The notes below the pieces were generated by a model. The model was not told where the DNA came from, did not search any database, and saw only the letters and a program-made list of their open reading frames with translations. Positions 24,747-36,042 of a DNA stretch of 64,000 bases are shown here, in pieces (within the stretch, counting starts at the first letter, position 1; the number at the start of each line of letters is the position of its first letter). Source of the DNA: Proteles cristata cristata (Eukaryota > Chordata > Mammalia > Carnivora > Hyaenidae); contig JAESUZ010000415.1 of NCBI GenBank assembly GCA_017311185.1, forward strand, positions 1,257,501 to 1,321,500, given 5' to 3'. A program made the translations under genes and the position numbers.

Positions 24747-26639
24747 TAAAATATTATGTAAAAGCAAGATATTGTGGTGTTTCACTGCCTCTCTGGAATA
24801 TGGACCATCTGAACCAGTCCTATCAAGATTCCCTGATCCTTCTGCTCTCACGAATCCTCAAAACATCTGGGTTCAGAGCTAAGTGGAAGAAAATATGAAT
24901 TCCTCGGAGCACAGTGGGAATGAAAAGGATGCGTTCAGTTTTCGGTGTGGACGTGGGTCGCCACTCTTGCTTTGCACGTATATGACATACACCAGGTAAG
25001 GAAGGGGGAGCTGGCATTTCAGCCTCTCTTTTGCAAATTACATCTCTGGTGGTGACAAACAGACCATCTGTCATGCAGGCACTACTGAATGACTGTGTTT
25101 CTTCTCACCAGATGCCAGGTTAGCCCAGAACAAGACCTACCCCCTGATTCTGGCTATCATAGCATAACGTGCTTGGAATACTTGCACCAAAAGTTAAGAC
25201 GGGGCTGAGGGCCTTCAATTTATAACAGGAATTAGTTTCACAGGAACATTATAAACATTTGTCCCTGGGCTTTATGAAAAAGCAGTCAGAAAGTTAAACC
25301 AAAAAAAAAAGCCACTTGTTTTTAATCCCTCAGAGAATCAAAAGAAAAGAAACAAGGATTTGGCTGAATCACATTGTGATTCCATTTCCTCCACCGCAGG
25401 AGTGCGGCAGGAGGGGTCTAAAGCCTGTCTGAGTCCTGTCCTTTGGTCTGTCCATCGTTCCCAAGCTAACAGATAAGAGAGAACAGCACCACCGAAGACA
25501 CAGAAGTAGAAGGGTATTAAAGGGACAGAGGACCTCCTCAGGCTGCATGCAAGGCTCTCTCCACTTGCTCCCAGGGGGCCCAAGGAGCACTGTAAATACC
25601 ACGCCAGGTAAAGACATGTGTCACCAGCCTTTGTGGGAAGAAAGGCATCCAGGGTGGAGAATTGATTTTCCGGGTGTGTGACATGGGGGAGAAGGGAAGA
25701 GGAAAGGATATGAGACCCAGGCAAGAAAAACAGAGCCCTGCCTTCCTCCTCTGAGTGAGAATGCAGACCACTCAACTTTGCTTTGTCCCTGAGAGAAGAG
25801 CTGCAAGCGGAAGGCTCCGGGGTGGCGTGCGGTCTGGCAGGTGCCTGCTCAGGGAGGCCCCATCTGCAGAGGGAGCCAAGCTCCCTGGGGATGCAAGCAT
25901 TTGCCTTGAAGGGATCAGTGGAGTTCTGGGTGAACACGGAGCCCCTGGGGAGAGACAATCACGCAACAGCGGAGAGAGTCAAGCTCGCCCTTGGTTTGCT
26001 GATAGAACAGCCCACGTGGGACAAATCCTTTTCCTTCACCTTCAACGCTTCTGTTTCCAGGCTGACATTTACTTTTCTTTCTTTCTTGTCTTTTTTCCCA
26101 GCGCTGCCTTCATTTTCGAACGGTTTTGTTGCTGTTTTCTTGCTTTATGAAGTTGGCAGGTAACAATGTTCCTATACCCAGGAAAGGGATTTTGCTGGAA
26201 TAAGAGATCCATTTCTGAGGGCTCATTCACCAGAAATGGAAGGAAATTCATACCAAAGGGATGCCCGATGTCTCCTGACACGTGTGACCTAAGTCCGAAG
26301 TCTCGTGGGGCTTCCTGCACCATTAGTCTGCTAAAGCAGGAGCAGGGGAGAGGAGCAGTCAAAAATGGGAAGTAAAAGGAAGAGGAAGGTTGCTTCAGAG
26401 AAGAGTTTAGAGGTGCAGATGGATAGCAGGCTATTGGCAAACTTGAGTATTTCACACTAATTTGATTCCGGACTTAATTAGGAGGCAGGTTATAAACATC
26501 TTCAGAATGCTCCTGAATTTATAGGTTAATTAGCATAAGCTTTTAAAGATGTGCCATTTATAGCAAGACCTCTCAAAAAAGAGACTCTTGTTGCTGAAAA
26601 CAAATTTGAAAGCCAGCTGATGATAAATAGAGCTACAAT

Positions 26640-26925
26640 TTGAGTGTACGCTATGTGCCAGTTTCCAGGAAAATCTCTCCAGAAGAAAGAACTGCTAACT
26701 CTGACTCCTTAGACCGGAGACACGAGAATTACAGAACTTGGGTCCTAAGGGCCAACTGGGAGTCAAGCAGTCCCAGGCTTGAATTTACATATATATTTTT
26801 AATACTTATACTGGAAACTGAGGCTCAAAGAAGTTGAGAGGCTTGCCTGCCAGCTGGGAGCTCCAGAGCCAGGAGCAGATCCCTGATTCCCTATCATGAG
26901 GAGCCCTTTTCACTAAAACACACGA
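26640..26925 (+). mobile_element. MIR-like SINE, disrupted
   Basis: It starts tttgagtgtacgctatgtgc and later has ctgaggctcaaagaagttga, then gaggcttgcctgccagctgg, in MIR order. A middle part does not match. Confidence 0.5.
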
Positions 26926-27299
26926 GGGCTCTCTACCCAGCCTGTCAAGTCAATGTGATTGGTAGGGTTCATGGCTATGAAAGGAATAACATAGGAAGAT
27001 AGAATTTTAGAGCAGGGTGGAGTTTTGGAGGTAACATGCCACTCTCTTTACTAGTGGAATAAAGACGGTCTCAATGATCTGTCCAAAATTACTCAGAAAA
27101 TAGTGACAAAGCTGAGCCTGGACCTTCTTGATCATTCCCCAGTGACCTTGCTCCTTCTCGAAGTTTCCTTGGGTGTCTGATGGCCTCTCAGGCAAAACCA
27201 ACCAGAGAATAGGCTGTCGAGCACCTCTGATACTTAGTGAGAGTCCCTGGAGGACACTTGTAGAAGTTCGCAGCTTTACTGGAGTGGGCTTGAAGGGTG

Positions 27300-27660
27300 G
27301 CCCATAAAATGTCTGGAGCCTGTGAATGTTTGGGGAAAGGGTCCTTGGAGATGTAATAATTAAGCTAAGGATCTTGGGACGAGATCATCCTGGATTATCT
27401 GGGTAAGCCCTAAATCCAATGACAAGTGTCCTTCGAAGAGCAAAGCAGAGGGAGGGGCGATATAGAGAGAAGACACAGAGGTGAAGGTCACGTGAAGATG
27501 AGGGCAGAGATCAGGGTCACGCTGCCACGCGCCACCGCAAGCTGGAAGGGGCAAGGAAGAGCTCCCCCTGAGAGGCACTGGAGGAGAGTGTGGCCCTGCC
27601 GGAACCTCAGTTTTGGACTTCTGGCCTCTAGAACACTGTGAGAGAAGTTTCTAAGCCATC
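27300..27660 (+). mobile_element. MaLR (MLT1-like) LTR fragment
   Basis: It contains atgtaataattaagctaagg, then gatcatcctggattatctgg, taagccctaaatccaatgac, and the end ggacttctggcctctagaac, in MLT1 order. It has no coding content. Confidence 0.65.
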
Positions 27661-27744
27661 ACTGTTGGAGCAGATGGAAGAAATGAATACATTTACAATC
27701 TTTATGGATAAAATCAATCCGAAAAAAAAACATTAACAAAAAAT

Positions 27745-28170
27745 TAAGGATCATAGACGGGCAAGCAAAATGTGGTCTATCCATATGATGGAATATCACT
27801 TAGTCATAAGGGAAGGAAATTCCGGCACTTGCTACAACATGGATGAATCTTGAGGACATTGTGTGAAATAACATAAGCCAGTCACACACACAAAACCCCG
27901 AACCCTATAGGATTCTACCTATATGAGGTGGCTAAAGTTGTCAAATTCATAGAGACAGAAAATAGGATGGTTGTCGTCGGGGCACGAGGGGGAAGAGGGA
28001 GCGGGGATTTAGTGTTACGCATAGTGTTTCGATTTTATAAGCTGTAAAGCATCATGGAGGTGAATGGTGGTCATGATTGCACAAAATTATGGATACACTT
28101 AATACCACTGAAATGTACACTTAAAAATGATGAAGATGGCAAATTTCATGTTATGTTCATCGTACCACAT
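27745..28170 (+). mobile_element. Old L1M-type 3' fragment
   Basis: It has atatgatggaatatcactta, catggatgaatcttgaggac, and the end ttaataccactgaaatgtac and tgttatgttcatcgtacc, the standard order of an old L1 3' end. Confidence 0.75.
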
Positions 28171-29394
28171 TTTTAAAATTGAGAGGGAAAAAACCCTAAA
28201 AGGCAAAGATCACAGCACTTACAAATTCACAATCACAATGTTGCAACCATGGGGTCTGAGAAGGAAAGCACTGGAGGAGGGTGGAGTGTTGAGACCGGTC
28301 CTGTTTAATATTGGTAACCAAGCCAAGCTGACTCAGAAGCAGCCACATGTCAGGGCACTACACAGGCAGGACATTTTTCTAGATCACACCCATCGGAGAA
28401 GGTCAGTACACCCACTGGGCAGGTCTTGATTCTACCATGAAGCCAGTGCGAATGACTCCCAGAAATCCCAAATCTGAAAGCACTGTGTGCAAAGCCTCCC
28501 TGACTTCCACCTTCCAGAAGGACCTCGCTGAAACCCGAGGTCAATCTGGTGAGAAGCTCTCGCAGCCACAGCCAATACTCACTCCAGGGAGGAACTGGAG
28601 TAAGCAGATGTTTCTTCAAAATGATCTGTTCCTTCTTACAGCTGTTGAACTAAATCTGAGGTCATTGACAGCCCCCTCCCCCACCCTGCCTACTGCCTCA
28701 ACTCTTTTGGGGAACACAGTTGCGCATGTGGACTGAGACAGCTGTTTTGATCCACACCTTCTGTAAACATGGCCCAAATTTGGGGGCTATGCTCAGTATC
28801 TTCCCACTGCTTTTCCTACAGATGAACATCTGCGAGATGGTTCTGGTATTTTATTATTACTGTTTTTGAATGCAATTCCCCAGTTGCTCCCAACTCAACA
28901 GGTTTATTTCAGTCCTGCACAGATCACACTTGGGAACTCCTAAGGAAATGTGGTGAGCCCCTCTCCTAGGGCTCCAGGGAGGGACAAGGGACATGTTCAG
29001 GGGACAGGTGGGGAGCACATAACCCTGTGACATGGCCACCTGGACTTCATGCTGCACTTTGGACAGGTCACAACCATCTTCTCCAATAGCCTTCCTGCGA
29101 TGCACGTCATGGAGGGTCAAAATCTCAGCACTGACCACACTTGGGCTGGAAATTAAAACCATTGTTGGAAAGGCGATGGAAACTTTTCTTGGCCCCCAAC
29201 TATGTGGGAGGGTGGGCCCTCCTCTCAGATTCCCCTCCCGCCATTGTTTTGTGCCCCGAGTTCTACAGAAGTCTCCCAGCTGGCCTCCCCGCCTGTGGCA
29301 TTTAGGACAGGCACAATGCTGTGCATCTACCGCCTCTAACTTGTTCCAAAACATTTCACACCTCTAGTTGGGTAACAACAAGCTACCCTTCTTT

Positions 29395-29712
29395 CCCCCT
29401 CCCCCAGCTCCAGGCAACCACCAATCTGCTCTCGATTTCTATGGATTTATCTATTCTGAATATTTCATGTACATGGAAGCAAACTGTATGTAGCCTTTGG
29501 TGTCTGGCTTCTTCCACTTAACATAATGCTTTCAAGGTTCATCCATGTTGTAGCAGGTATCAAAACCCCCTCCGTTTTAAGGCTGCACATTATTCCTTAT
29601 CTGTATACACTACGTGATGTTGGTCCATCATCCATGCATGGACACTGGGTTGTTTCCACCTTCTGGCTGTTGTGAACAGAGCTGCCATGGACATGGTTTT
29701 GGGAGTATCTGG
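29395..29712 (-). mobile_element. Old L1M-type 3' fragment
   Basis: The minus strand reads ggatgaaccttgaaagcatt and agtggaagaagccagacacc, as in L1 3' ends. The plus strand ends with tgaacagagctgccatggac. Confidence 0.65.
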
Positions 29713-29749
29713 GGACCCCCACGCATTCTTTCTACAGCAGTGTGATCCA

Positions 29750-30005
29750 ATCACGTTCAGCTGCGGCTACAGTCCCTCCAATGGCTCCCCAGCATTCTTA
29801 GGAAAAAGCCCAAATTCCTGACTCGGACCCTGGAAGTCCACTTGCTCCGACCCCTCCCCCACTCCTCCAGCAGAAACTCTCACACCTGCGCTCCTGCCCA
29901 TCTGACTTTGTTTCGTCCTCGCCTCTGAACCTTTAGGGAGGCTGTTCCCCCTTCCTGGAACACCCTTCCCCTGGGTAGAAAGCAAGTGCATGTCATTTCC
30001 TTATT
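29750..30005 (-). mobile_element. L2-like LINE fragment
   Basis: The plus strand reads ccaatggctccccagcattc, aaagcccaaattcctgact and gaggctgttcccccttcctg plus gaacacccttcccc, the reverse complement of the L2 ORF end/3'UTR. Confidence 0.6.
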
Positions 30006-30654
30006 GCCCAAATCCAATTAGGTCCTGGCACAGAGCCAACACCAGCCCCTCGGTGTTTCCTGGGAAGGAAGCCCCCCCACCCCCACCCCCAGCCTGCTGT
30101 GGGATTAGGAAAGCTAAGCTAGACCTTGCTGTGCAATCCCACAGAGGCTGCCCAGAATCACTGGGGGCCTCTCTGCTTTCGGTCTCTGAAACGCCCTGCT
30201 AGAAGGTTCGAATGTGGTCATGTGGCCCCGGTGCCCTGGTGCCTGCCAAGGCTGCAGGGCCAGTTGGTGGCCTTCCCAGCTGCTAGGCGTCCTGACTTAC
30301 CTCTGCCCAGGACACTTTCTCCACCCTGAAATGTGCGATGGCTATGAGGCAATCTTTTCTTTATCAGATCGGGTTAACACCCCACAGGCCGGTAAGAAGG
30401 GGGGCAGGGCCTCCCCCTCACCTGCGGTCCCCAACCCCCCAGCGCGGGAGAAACAGGAAGCAGGCTTTGTGGCGCGAGGCAGTCACACCTGACCCTGCTG
30501 GGCTTGGGTTCGGCCCGAGCCTCAGGGCGCAGGGCGTGCTGGGTGGCACAGGATGTGGTTTTTTAAGGGCGGGAGGTGTGTGCCTTCACTTTTCACCCAC
30601 CCTTTCTTTTCCCGGCTTCAATTCTGAGCCCTCGTTCCTGGAGTCCAAGCACTC

Positions 30655-30775
30655 TTGCACGCACACACGCACACCCCACGTACAAGCACATACGTGTGCA
30701 CTCCCACACAGGCGCACACGCACGCACACACGGTCCATACGCACACGTGGCTCAACACGCTCAACACGCTCTTTG
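30655..30775 (+). repeat. Degenerate CA/CG-rich simple repeat
   Basis: This is a run of cacacgcaca-type words with many CpG steps, ending ggctcaacacgctcaacacg. It is an old CA array or alternating purine-pyrimidine tract. Confidence 0.8.
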
Positions 30776-31085
30776 TTTCCCAGTTTCTTCTAAAAATAAA
30801 AATAGTCTCATACACCCCTTCCTTCTACATAGTTCCTAAGAGGCCTTTTATCACTTTTGGTAAGTTGTCCATCACTCCGGTTTCCACATGAACATTTAGT
30901 AGAAACTGCCTGTGAAGACGACACATGCTAAATCTCGAAAGAGGTCAGCTACCACTACTTTCTTTCCTCCATAGGCGGAAAAAACAAACAAACAAACAAA
31001 ATGGAGAACGAGAGCCTCTTTTGTGGTTCTGCCGACCTCTGAGGAAAACGACGGTAGCTCTGAAGGGAGCCCGCGTGTCACTCAC

Positions 31086-31179
31086 CTCCAGGACCTTCCC
31101 TGTGATAAACTGGTGGCAGGCTTCACATTTCACCCCAAAGAGCCCCTGATAATCCTTTTCACAGTACGGAGCGCCATCC
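31086..31179 (-). CDS. ABLIM1: ABLIM1 coding exon D: end of LIM3 and start of LIM4
   Basis: This 94-bp exon has an acceptor ...ttgcgttgcag and a donor GTGAGT. Its first G completes the Lys codon from exon C, followed by DGAPYCEKDYQGLFGVKC and EACHQFITGKVLE, ending exactly on a codon boundary. CEKD closes LIM3 (C-x2-D) and C-x2-C in KCEAC opens LIM4. In the human protein the sequence continues AGDKHYHP with the rest of LIM4; no such exon is visible between 1 and 31085, so the downstream intron is at least 31 kb. The frame runs on past the donor into intron as a read-through ORF, which has no meaning. Confidence 0.95.
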
Positions 31180-31894
31180 CTGCAACGCAAGAGATCAGCG
31201 TCTGAGAGGAGGCCGAGGGAAGACCCCAGCCCCACGTTTCTCGGAGGCCTTTCCCACAGAAGGATGGGGGAGCGACGTGAGGCTCTCCCACCCGGCATTG
31301 CCACGCCTGGGGATCTGGTCAGACGTGATCAAAACGCATGAGACCACACGACGTGGAGAGAGAGCTGTGGCTCTCTGGGCTTCACAGAAATACCAGCCCA
31401 ATGGCCACACGGTGACCGGGGCTGCCCCCCTGTTGTCTCAGGCCCGACTAGCAAAACGTGGGCACCGTTCTCTTTCGCCACCAGGCCAGATGGGCTTCAG
31501 ATGTGGTGTCAGTGCGCACCCCCACCACTTCCTGGAGCGCACACGCCAGAGCCCGGGACACCATGTCCTCAGCCGTCAGGAGGCCTGAGGGGCACAGGGC
31601 CTTCATCACCCAGCCTCTCGAACCCTCCTTATTCACTTACCTCAGAGCACAGAAAAAAATACTGCTTTCTATGTGTGCCACTATGAGTGGAAAAGTTAAG
31701 AAGCACCACTGTTGACATCCCAATTACCTACTCCCGCGCTGCCTTCTGTGTTCGTTTAATAGCTGGGCATTTTCCTCTTTCTTGAAGCTTTTTCCTCCTG
31801 ATACAGGTGTTTCAGCTTCTCCCAGGACTACAGAATTAGATTTCTAGGAGGAGCGGCCCACGCTACTTTTTTGTTTGTTTGTTTCACTGTATTT

Positions 31895-32117
31895 TTTTTT
31901 TTAATTTTTAAGGTTTATTTGCTTTTGAGAGAGAGCAAGAGAGAGAGACAGTGCGAGTAGGGGAGGGGCAGAGAGAGAAGGAGACACAGAATCAAAAGCA
32001 GGCTTTACGCTCTGAGCTTTCAGCACAGAGCCTGACGCGGGGCTTAAACTCACGGACCATGAGATCATGACCGGAGCCGAAGTTGGACGCTCAACCGACT
32101 GAGCCACCCAGGTGTCC
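31895..32117 (-). mobile_element. Felid CAN-SINE in the C-D intron, sense to ABLIM1
   Basis: The head at 32117 (gactgagccacccaggtgtc in reverse) and poly-T tail are intact. Target duplication tgtttcactgtatt is at 31880 and 32119. Confidence 0.96.
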
Positions 32118-32274
32118 CTGTTTCACTGTATTCTTAAATTCACTTAATTTTTTTTTTTTTGAACAGTTGATATATATTTGCCTGGTTTGTTTATTGAGGA
32201 AAATAAATTTTTCCTCACTGCCATTGGACCCCCACACTCATTCGTTCCTCTTTAAACCAAAGGCAGCCACTGCA

Positions 32275-32474
32275 GGGGCACCTGGGTGGCTCAGTCAGTT
32301 GAGCGTCCGACTCTTAATTTCGGCTCAGGTCATGATCTCATGGTTTGTGAGATCCAGCCCCTTGTCAAGCTCCACGCTGATGGTGTGGAGCTTGCTTGGG
32401 ATTCTTTCTCTCCCTCTCTCTGTCCCTCCCCTGCTCTCTCGCTCTCTCTCAAAATTTTAAAAACTTGAAAAAAA
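32275..32474 (+). mobile_element. Felid CAN-SINE in the C-D intron, antisense to ABLIM1
   Basis: It has the head ggggcacctgggtggctcag and tail aaaattttaaaaacttgaaa. The flanking word aggca(g/a)ccactg is on both sides. It is head-to-head with the SINE at 31895-32117. Confidence 0.94.
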
Positions 32475-33041
32475 GGCAACCACTGTAACTAGTTTCTTCA
32501 GGCTACATTATAAAAACAAAACAAAAAAGAACTTCACTTACTTTGGTGATTATTCACACCAGCACCTGACTCTAACATGAACCAGTTCCCTGGTGGGCCG
32601 TATTATTCTTTGGCCCTAATGGACTCAGTGCTTAGACCTTGTGTGTTTTTCTTTGGGGTGGGGCAGTGGGGTGGGGGAAGGTGTCAACAAATAGATTCAA
32701 GACCTAGAAGGAGGGCAAAGGTCTACTAGTTCCAAATAGGGAAAAAAAAATAGGGAAAGTAAAATTACTAAAGAATTGGTTATAACATACAGTGTAACAT
32801 TATGTCAGCTTTGTTCATTGTTAAATTAGGCAGTGATTACCACTTCTTTAAATTTATTGTGGGCAAACTATAGCAACAGCAGAATAATAAAATTCCTTTT
32901 ATAAAAACTAAAACAGTAGTATCGTGAAAGATCCTATTGATTGTGGCGTGTGAATGTCTTTCATTACAACCGATGGGGTGGGCTGGGGGTTCCCCTCCCC
33001 AGAGCAGGCCCCACTGGAAGCGTTCCTCGCCCCAGCCTTAC

Positions 33042-33168
33042 TTGCTGATGTACTCCCCGGTGAGGACCTTCCCGCAGGACTTGCACTTAAAGCACCCCAA
33101 GTGCCACTGCTTCTCCAGGGCCAGCAGCGCCTGCCCATTCTTGATGTCCCGTCCGCAGCCAGCGCAGT
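33042..33168 (-). CDS. ABLIM1: ABLIM1 coding exon C: first finger and core of LIM3
   Basis: This 127-bp exon has an acceptor ...gctcttttccag and a donor GTAAGG. After completing the Asn codon from exon B it reads CAGCGRDIKNGQALLALEK, then QWHLGCFKCKSCGKVLTG and EYISK, the last Lys codon being split AA|G with exon D. It carries the LIM3 ligands CAGC, H and C of WHLGC, and CFKCKSC, so finger 1 and the start of finger 2 are intact. From memory human ABLIM1 has ALDKQW where this has ALEKQW, a conservative change; ABLIM3 is clearly more distant (CAGCKEEIKHGQS). The exon lies 1.86 kb upstream of exon D. Confidence 0.96.
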
Positions 33169-33764
33169 CTGGAAAAGAGCAGAAGCCAGCAGTGACTCCC
33201 ACATTTGTTTTGCTAAGTCCACGCATGTGCGCCTGCTATGAACCCCCAGTGTGCACCCCTCACCCCCTACACTCAACAAATATTTACTGAGGCACCACGT
33301 CATTCCATTCTCCTTCCCTGCACCAAGTCCTTGCCATGCTCGCACAGCATGGAAACTTCATGAACCTCAGTGGGTCCACGGGGATGGATGGCCTTCATCC
33401 GTTTATTCCTTGGGGATTATTTAAATACCCTCTGAGCTCCAGCCAGCCCAGAGAATACGTATTACGTTGCCTTGGCTGTGACTTTCAGGAAGCTCTCCTA
33501 GGCCTCTATTAATTGAGAGCACATGTGAGTAGCTAAGTCTCTCGTGCTGGAGGCCTCACTTAACAATACACGTGTGATTCCTGGAAAGCCGCCCGTGGAT
33601 CTCATTTTTGTAAATGGGACTCTCGACTTCCTTATCATCCTGAACCAGACTCTTAAAGATTTGTGATCATCAGTTTAACAGCTCTTAATTCCCTAGCTTT
33701 AAATTCTCCGTGGCAGGTTCCTGTGAAGAAGACGAAGGAGAAAGCGTTTCTTTGTGGGAAAGGG

Positions 33765-34010
33765 CGTGGGCTCTGGAAGGAGCCGGCCTGGTTCGGAACC
33801 CAGCTCAACACTTGCTGGACGGCCAGGCGACCAGGCCGGTTCTCCCCCTTTCTAAGCCTTGGTTTCCTCATGTGGAAGCTGGGATGCTATTCATGCCTGT
33901 CTCAAGTCTTCAATGAGGATTCAATGAAATAATGGAGTTAACACAGTGGCTGGCACATGGGAGGTGTCCCTGTAAATGCTTCCTAGTATTATAATTGTCA
34001 TTATTCTGAT
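33765..34010 (-). mobile_element. MIR-like SINE
   Basis: It contains gtgggctctggaaggagccg, then gccttggtttcctcatgtgg, gaggattcaatgaaataatg and agtggctggcacatgg, the reverse-complement MIR order. Confidence 0.75.
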
Positions 34011-34378
34011 TATTAAATATTTCTTTGTTAGGGAAGTCGAGTATTTAAAAGAACCCAGAAGAATGTCGATTAATGCAACCTTTTGGAAAAGCAACATAAA
34101 CATCCACAGACATTTGAAGTCAATGTAAGCTGAGCCAATGAAACCGAGCGTTGCCGGGAGACTGGCCATCACGTCCCCAGCGGATTGTGAGAAACACTCA
34201 TGGGATAAAGCTATGCCCAGACAAGGCCACTTGGACACACAAAACGATGAAACACCCCCCTCTTCCGACCACCTGTGTGACTGCTGCTCCTTTGCTAGTG
34301 ACACTCCTGGCCCTACTTTAACTCTCCTCCTACAAAAACTTACTGAGGTGCCCAATCACTGACCTGCTTCTGCATCTT

Positions 34379-34600
34379 TCTTTAAAAAATATTTTTATTT
34401 ATTTCTAGGAGAGAGAGAGAGAGAGACAGCGTGAGCAGGGGAGGGTCAGAGAGAGAGGGAGATACAGACTCTGAAACAGGCTCCAGGCTCCGAGCTGGCA
34501 GTCAGCCCAGAGCCTGACGCAGGGCTCGAACCCACGCACCGCGAGTTCATGACCTAAGCGAAAGTCGGACGCTTAACCGACTAAGCCACCCAGGCGCCCC
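34379..34600 (-). mobile_element. Felid SINE, TTAGTCGG subfamily
   Basis: Read on the minus strand it has the shared changes of this subfamily: ggcttagtcggtt, gactttcgct, gactgccagctcggagcc and cctagaaataaataaaa. The target duplication is an exact 17 bp starting acctgcttctgc (34362-34378 and 34601-34617). Confidence 0.97.
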
Positions 34601-34737
34601 ACCTGCTTCTGCATCTTGCCAGTACTCAGCCCAGAACTGCTCCCTCGGCCCTGACTCCTCCTTGCTACCACCCAGCAAGAGCTCACACCCTATGACAGTG
34701 CTCCACTCCCCTTGTGTTCTCCCCTTGAAGCAGTTGA

Positions 34738-34861
34738 CCTTTTTCCTCCTTTCTTCCTGTTCCCCCTCAGCCCCCTTCTTCCCCTCCCCTCCCCCTTCTT
34801 CTTCCTCTTCTCCCCCTCCCCCCCTTCCTCCTCCTCCTCCTCTTCTTTTCCTTCTTTTTTT
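34738..34861 (+). repeat. Homopyrimidine tract
   Basis: The stretch is almost only C and T; 34771-34861 (91 bp) is uninterrupted C/T. In the ABLIM1 pre-mRNA it is a GA-rich run. Confidence 0.98.
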
Positions 34862-35019
34862 GACTACAGGTGTGTTTCTGGTGATCTTGGTCATTGGGTA
34901 TTAATACACCTTTAGATCCAGAAAATTCACGTCTAATATCTTAGCCTACAAACAAACTCACGAATGAGTGTGCATGTGGGTGTGTGTCTGGCATATGGCC
35001 GTGCACGTATTCCCTGAAG

Positions 35020-35660
35020 AAAACAAATTTATCCCCTGCAGCACTTTTGTAACAACAAAACTGAAAATAGCCTATATGGACATTAATGAGGAACTGGTTA
35101 AATTAATTAGAGTATAGTCAGTAATGGAATACTATGTCCTATTAAAAAGAAAGAGGGTGGGGCGCCTGGGTGGCTTAGTCGGTTTAGCGTCCGCTTTCGC
35201 TTAGGTCATGATCTCGCGCTTCGTGGGTTCGAGCCCCGCGTCGGGCTCTGTGCTGACTGCCAGCTCAGAGCCTGGACCCTGTTTCAGTCTGTGACTCCCT
35301 CTCTCTCTGGCCCTCCCCTGCTCACGCTGTCTCTCTCTCTCCTAGAAATGAATAAAAAACATTAAAAAAAAATTAAAAAAAAAAAAGAAAGAGGGTGATT
35401 TGTGTGCTGACATGGAAAGATGTCCAAAATAGATTAAGCTGAAAAAAGCAACCTGTGGAACAGTATACATAACATAAGCTCATTTATGAAAAATCAGCAA
35501 ACCGTGTGTGTGTTTGTACACATGCTTGTATATGAAACAAAACATTTCTTGAAAAAAATGAGAAATTCTTAAGATAGTTCCTTCTGTGGAGGAGGACTTT
35601 TTACTTCACATCCTCTGTGTTGTCTGAATTATTATTTTTTTGTTACCATGAGAATGCAAA
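35020..35660 (+). mobile_element. Old L1/HAL1-type 3' fragment split by a SINE
   Basis: Around the SINE at 35160-35381 it reads aactgaaaatagcctatatg, aatggaatactatgtcctat, gacatggaaagatgtccaaa and tattttttt gttaccatgaga, in L1 3' order. Confidence 0.65.
35160..35381 (+). mobile_element. Felid SINE, TTAGTCGG subfamily
   Basis: It has ggcttagtcggtttagcgtc, tttcgcttaggtcatgatct, gactgccagctcagagcc and the tail cctagaaatgaat. The exact 16-bp target duplication aaaaagaaagagggtg is at 35144 and 35382. Confidence 0.97.
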
Positions 35661-36028
35661 AAAAAAAAAAGTTAAGCAAATAAGTATTTATAAAGTTGAA
35701 ATATAACTGCTATACAAGTTCTAAATATTTCAGATTAGAATTCTGTAAGTATAGACCATTATTAGCTGAGTGTGTATAATATGATCACAAAGCAGTATTA
35801 TTATTTTTTTTTCAAAGCAGGAGTTTATAGGTTTCCCAGAAACCCACCAAAAATCTTATAAAGGGATCTCACATCTGGCAGTTTTCTACAGGGATAAAAA
35901 TTGAAGGCCATGATATTTGCCCATAAATACAATTTTTAAAGGTTAGGAGCACAGGATGAATTTAAGATGAATTGACTGTTTTTAATCCAAGCTGAACTGG
36001 ATTTTTCATCCTTCTGATTAGATCAAGT

Positions 36029-36042
36029 CCACTAGGTGGCAG
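36029..36042 (+). promoter_or_regulatory. Putative CTCF core motif
   Basis: CCACTAGGTGGCAG matches every position of the commonly quoted CTCF core CCASYAGRKGGCRS. Only the motif is seen; binding is inferred. Confidence 0.5.

Larger units (their letters stand above)
1..31085 (-). other. ABLIM1: ABLIM1 intron downstream of exon D (partial)
   Basis: This is intronic sequence from the exon D donor to the window edge. No further ABLIM1 exon was found: I looked on the minus strand for the rest of LIM4 (HYHPSCARC, EGEEMY, VWHPDCK) and saw nothing. The repeats are listed separately. Roughly 1-2800, 4215-6405, 6470-7985, 10720-12350, 13300-15315, 16430-19200, 19360-21200, 22300-23360, 24850-26640, 28170-28850 and 30000-31085 are unique-looking intron or very old repeat, with no gene, RNA gene or CpG island that I can support. 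Confidence 0.85.
31180..33041 (-). other. ABLIM1: ABLIM1 intron between exons C and D
   Basis: This 1862-bp intron is bounded by GTAAGG and ...gttgcag. It contains two felid SINEs in head-to-head inverted orientation (31895-32117 and 32275-32474). The rest is unremarkable intron. Confidence 0.93.

Noticed and set aside
28857..29354. 165-codon minus-strand ORF
   Set aside because: No recognisable domain, signal peptide or family similarity; other frames over the same bases are open too, and old L1/L2 fragments begin nearby.
1..31085. Search for the rest of ABLIM1 LIM4
   Set aside because: No minus-strand match to the conserved words of LIM4 was seen; the exon is presumably beyond the window start.
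30945..31304. 119-aa ORF around exon D as a stand-alone LIM protein
   Set aside because: It is exon D read through its acceptor and donor into intron; splice sites and phases show only the central 31 codons are coding.
30200..31650. GC-rich stretch as a possible CpG-island promoter
   Set aside because: CpGs are scattered, not dense; several come from a CA/CG simple repeat, and no TATA, Inr or exon-like start with a LIM frame is visible.
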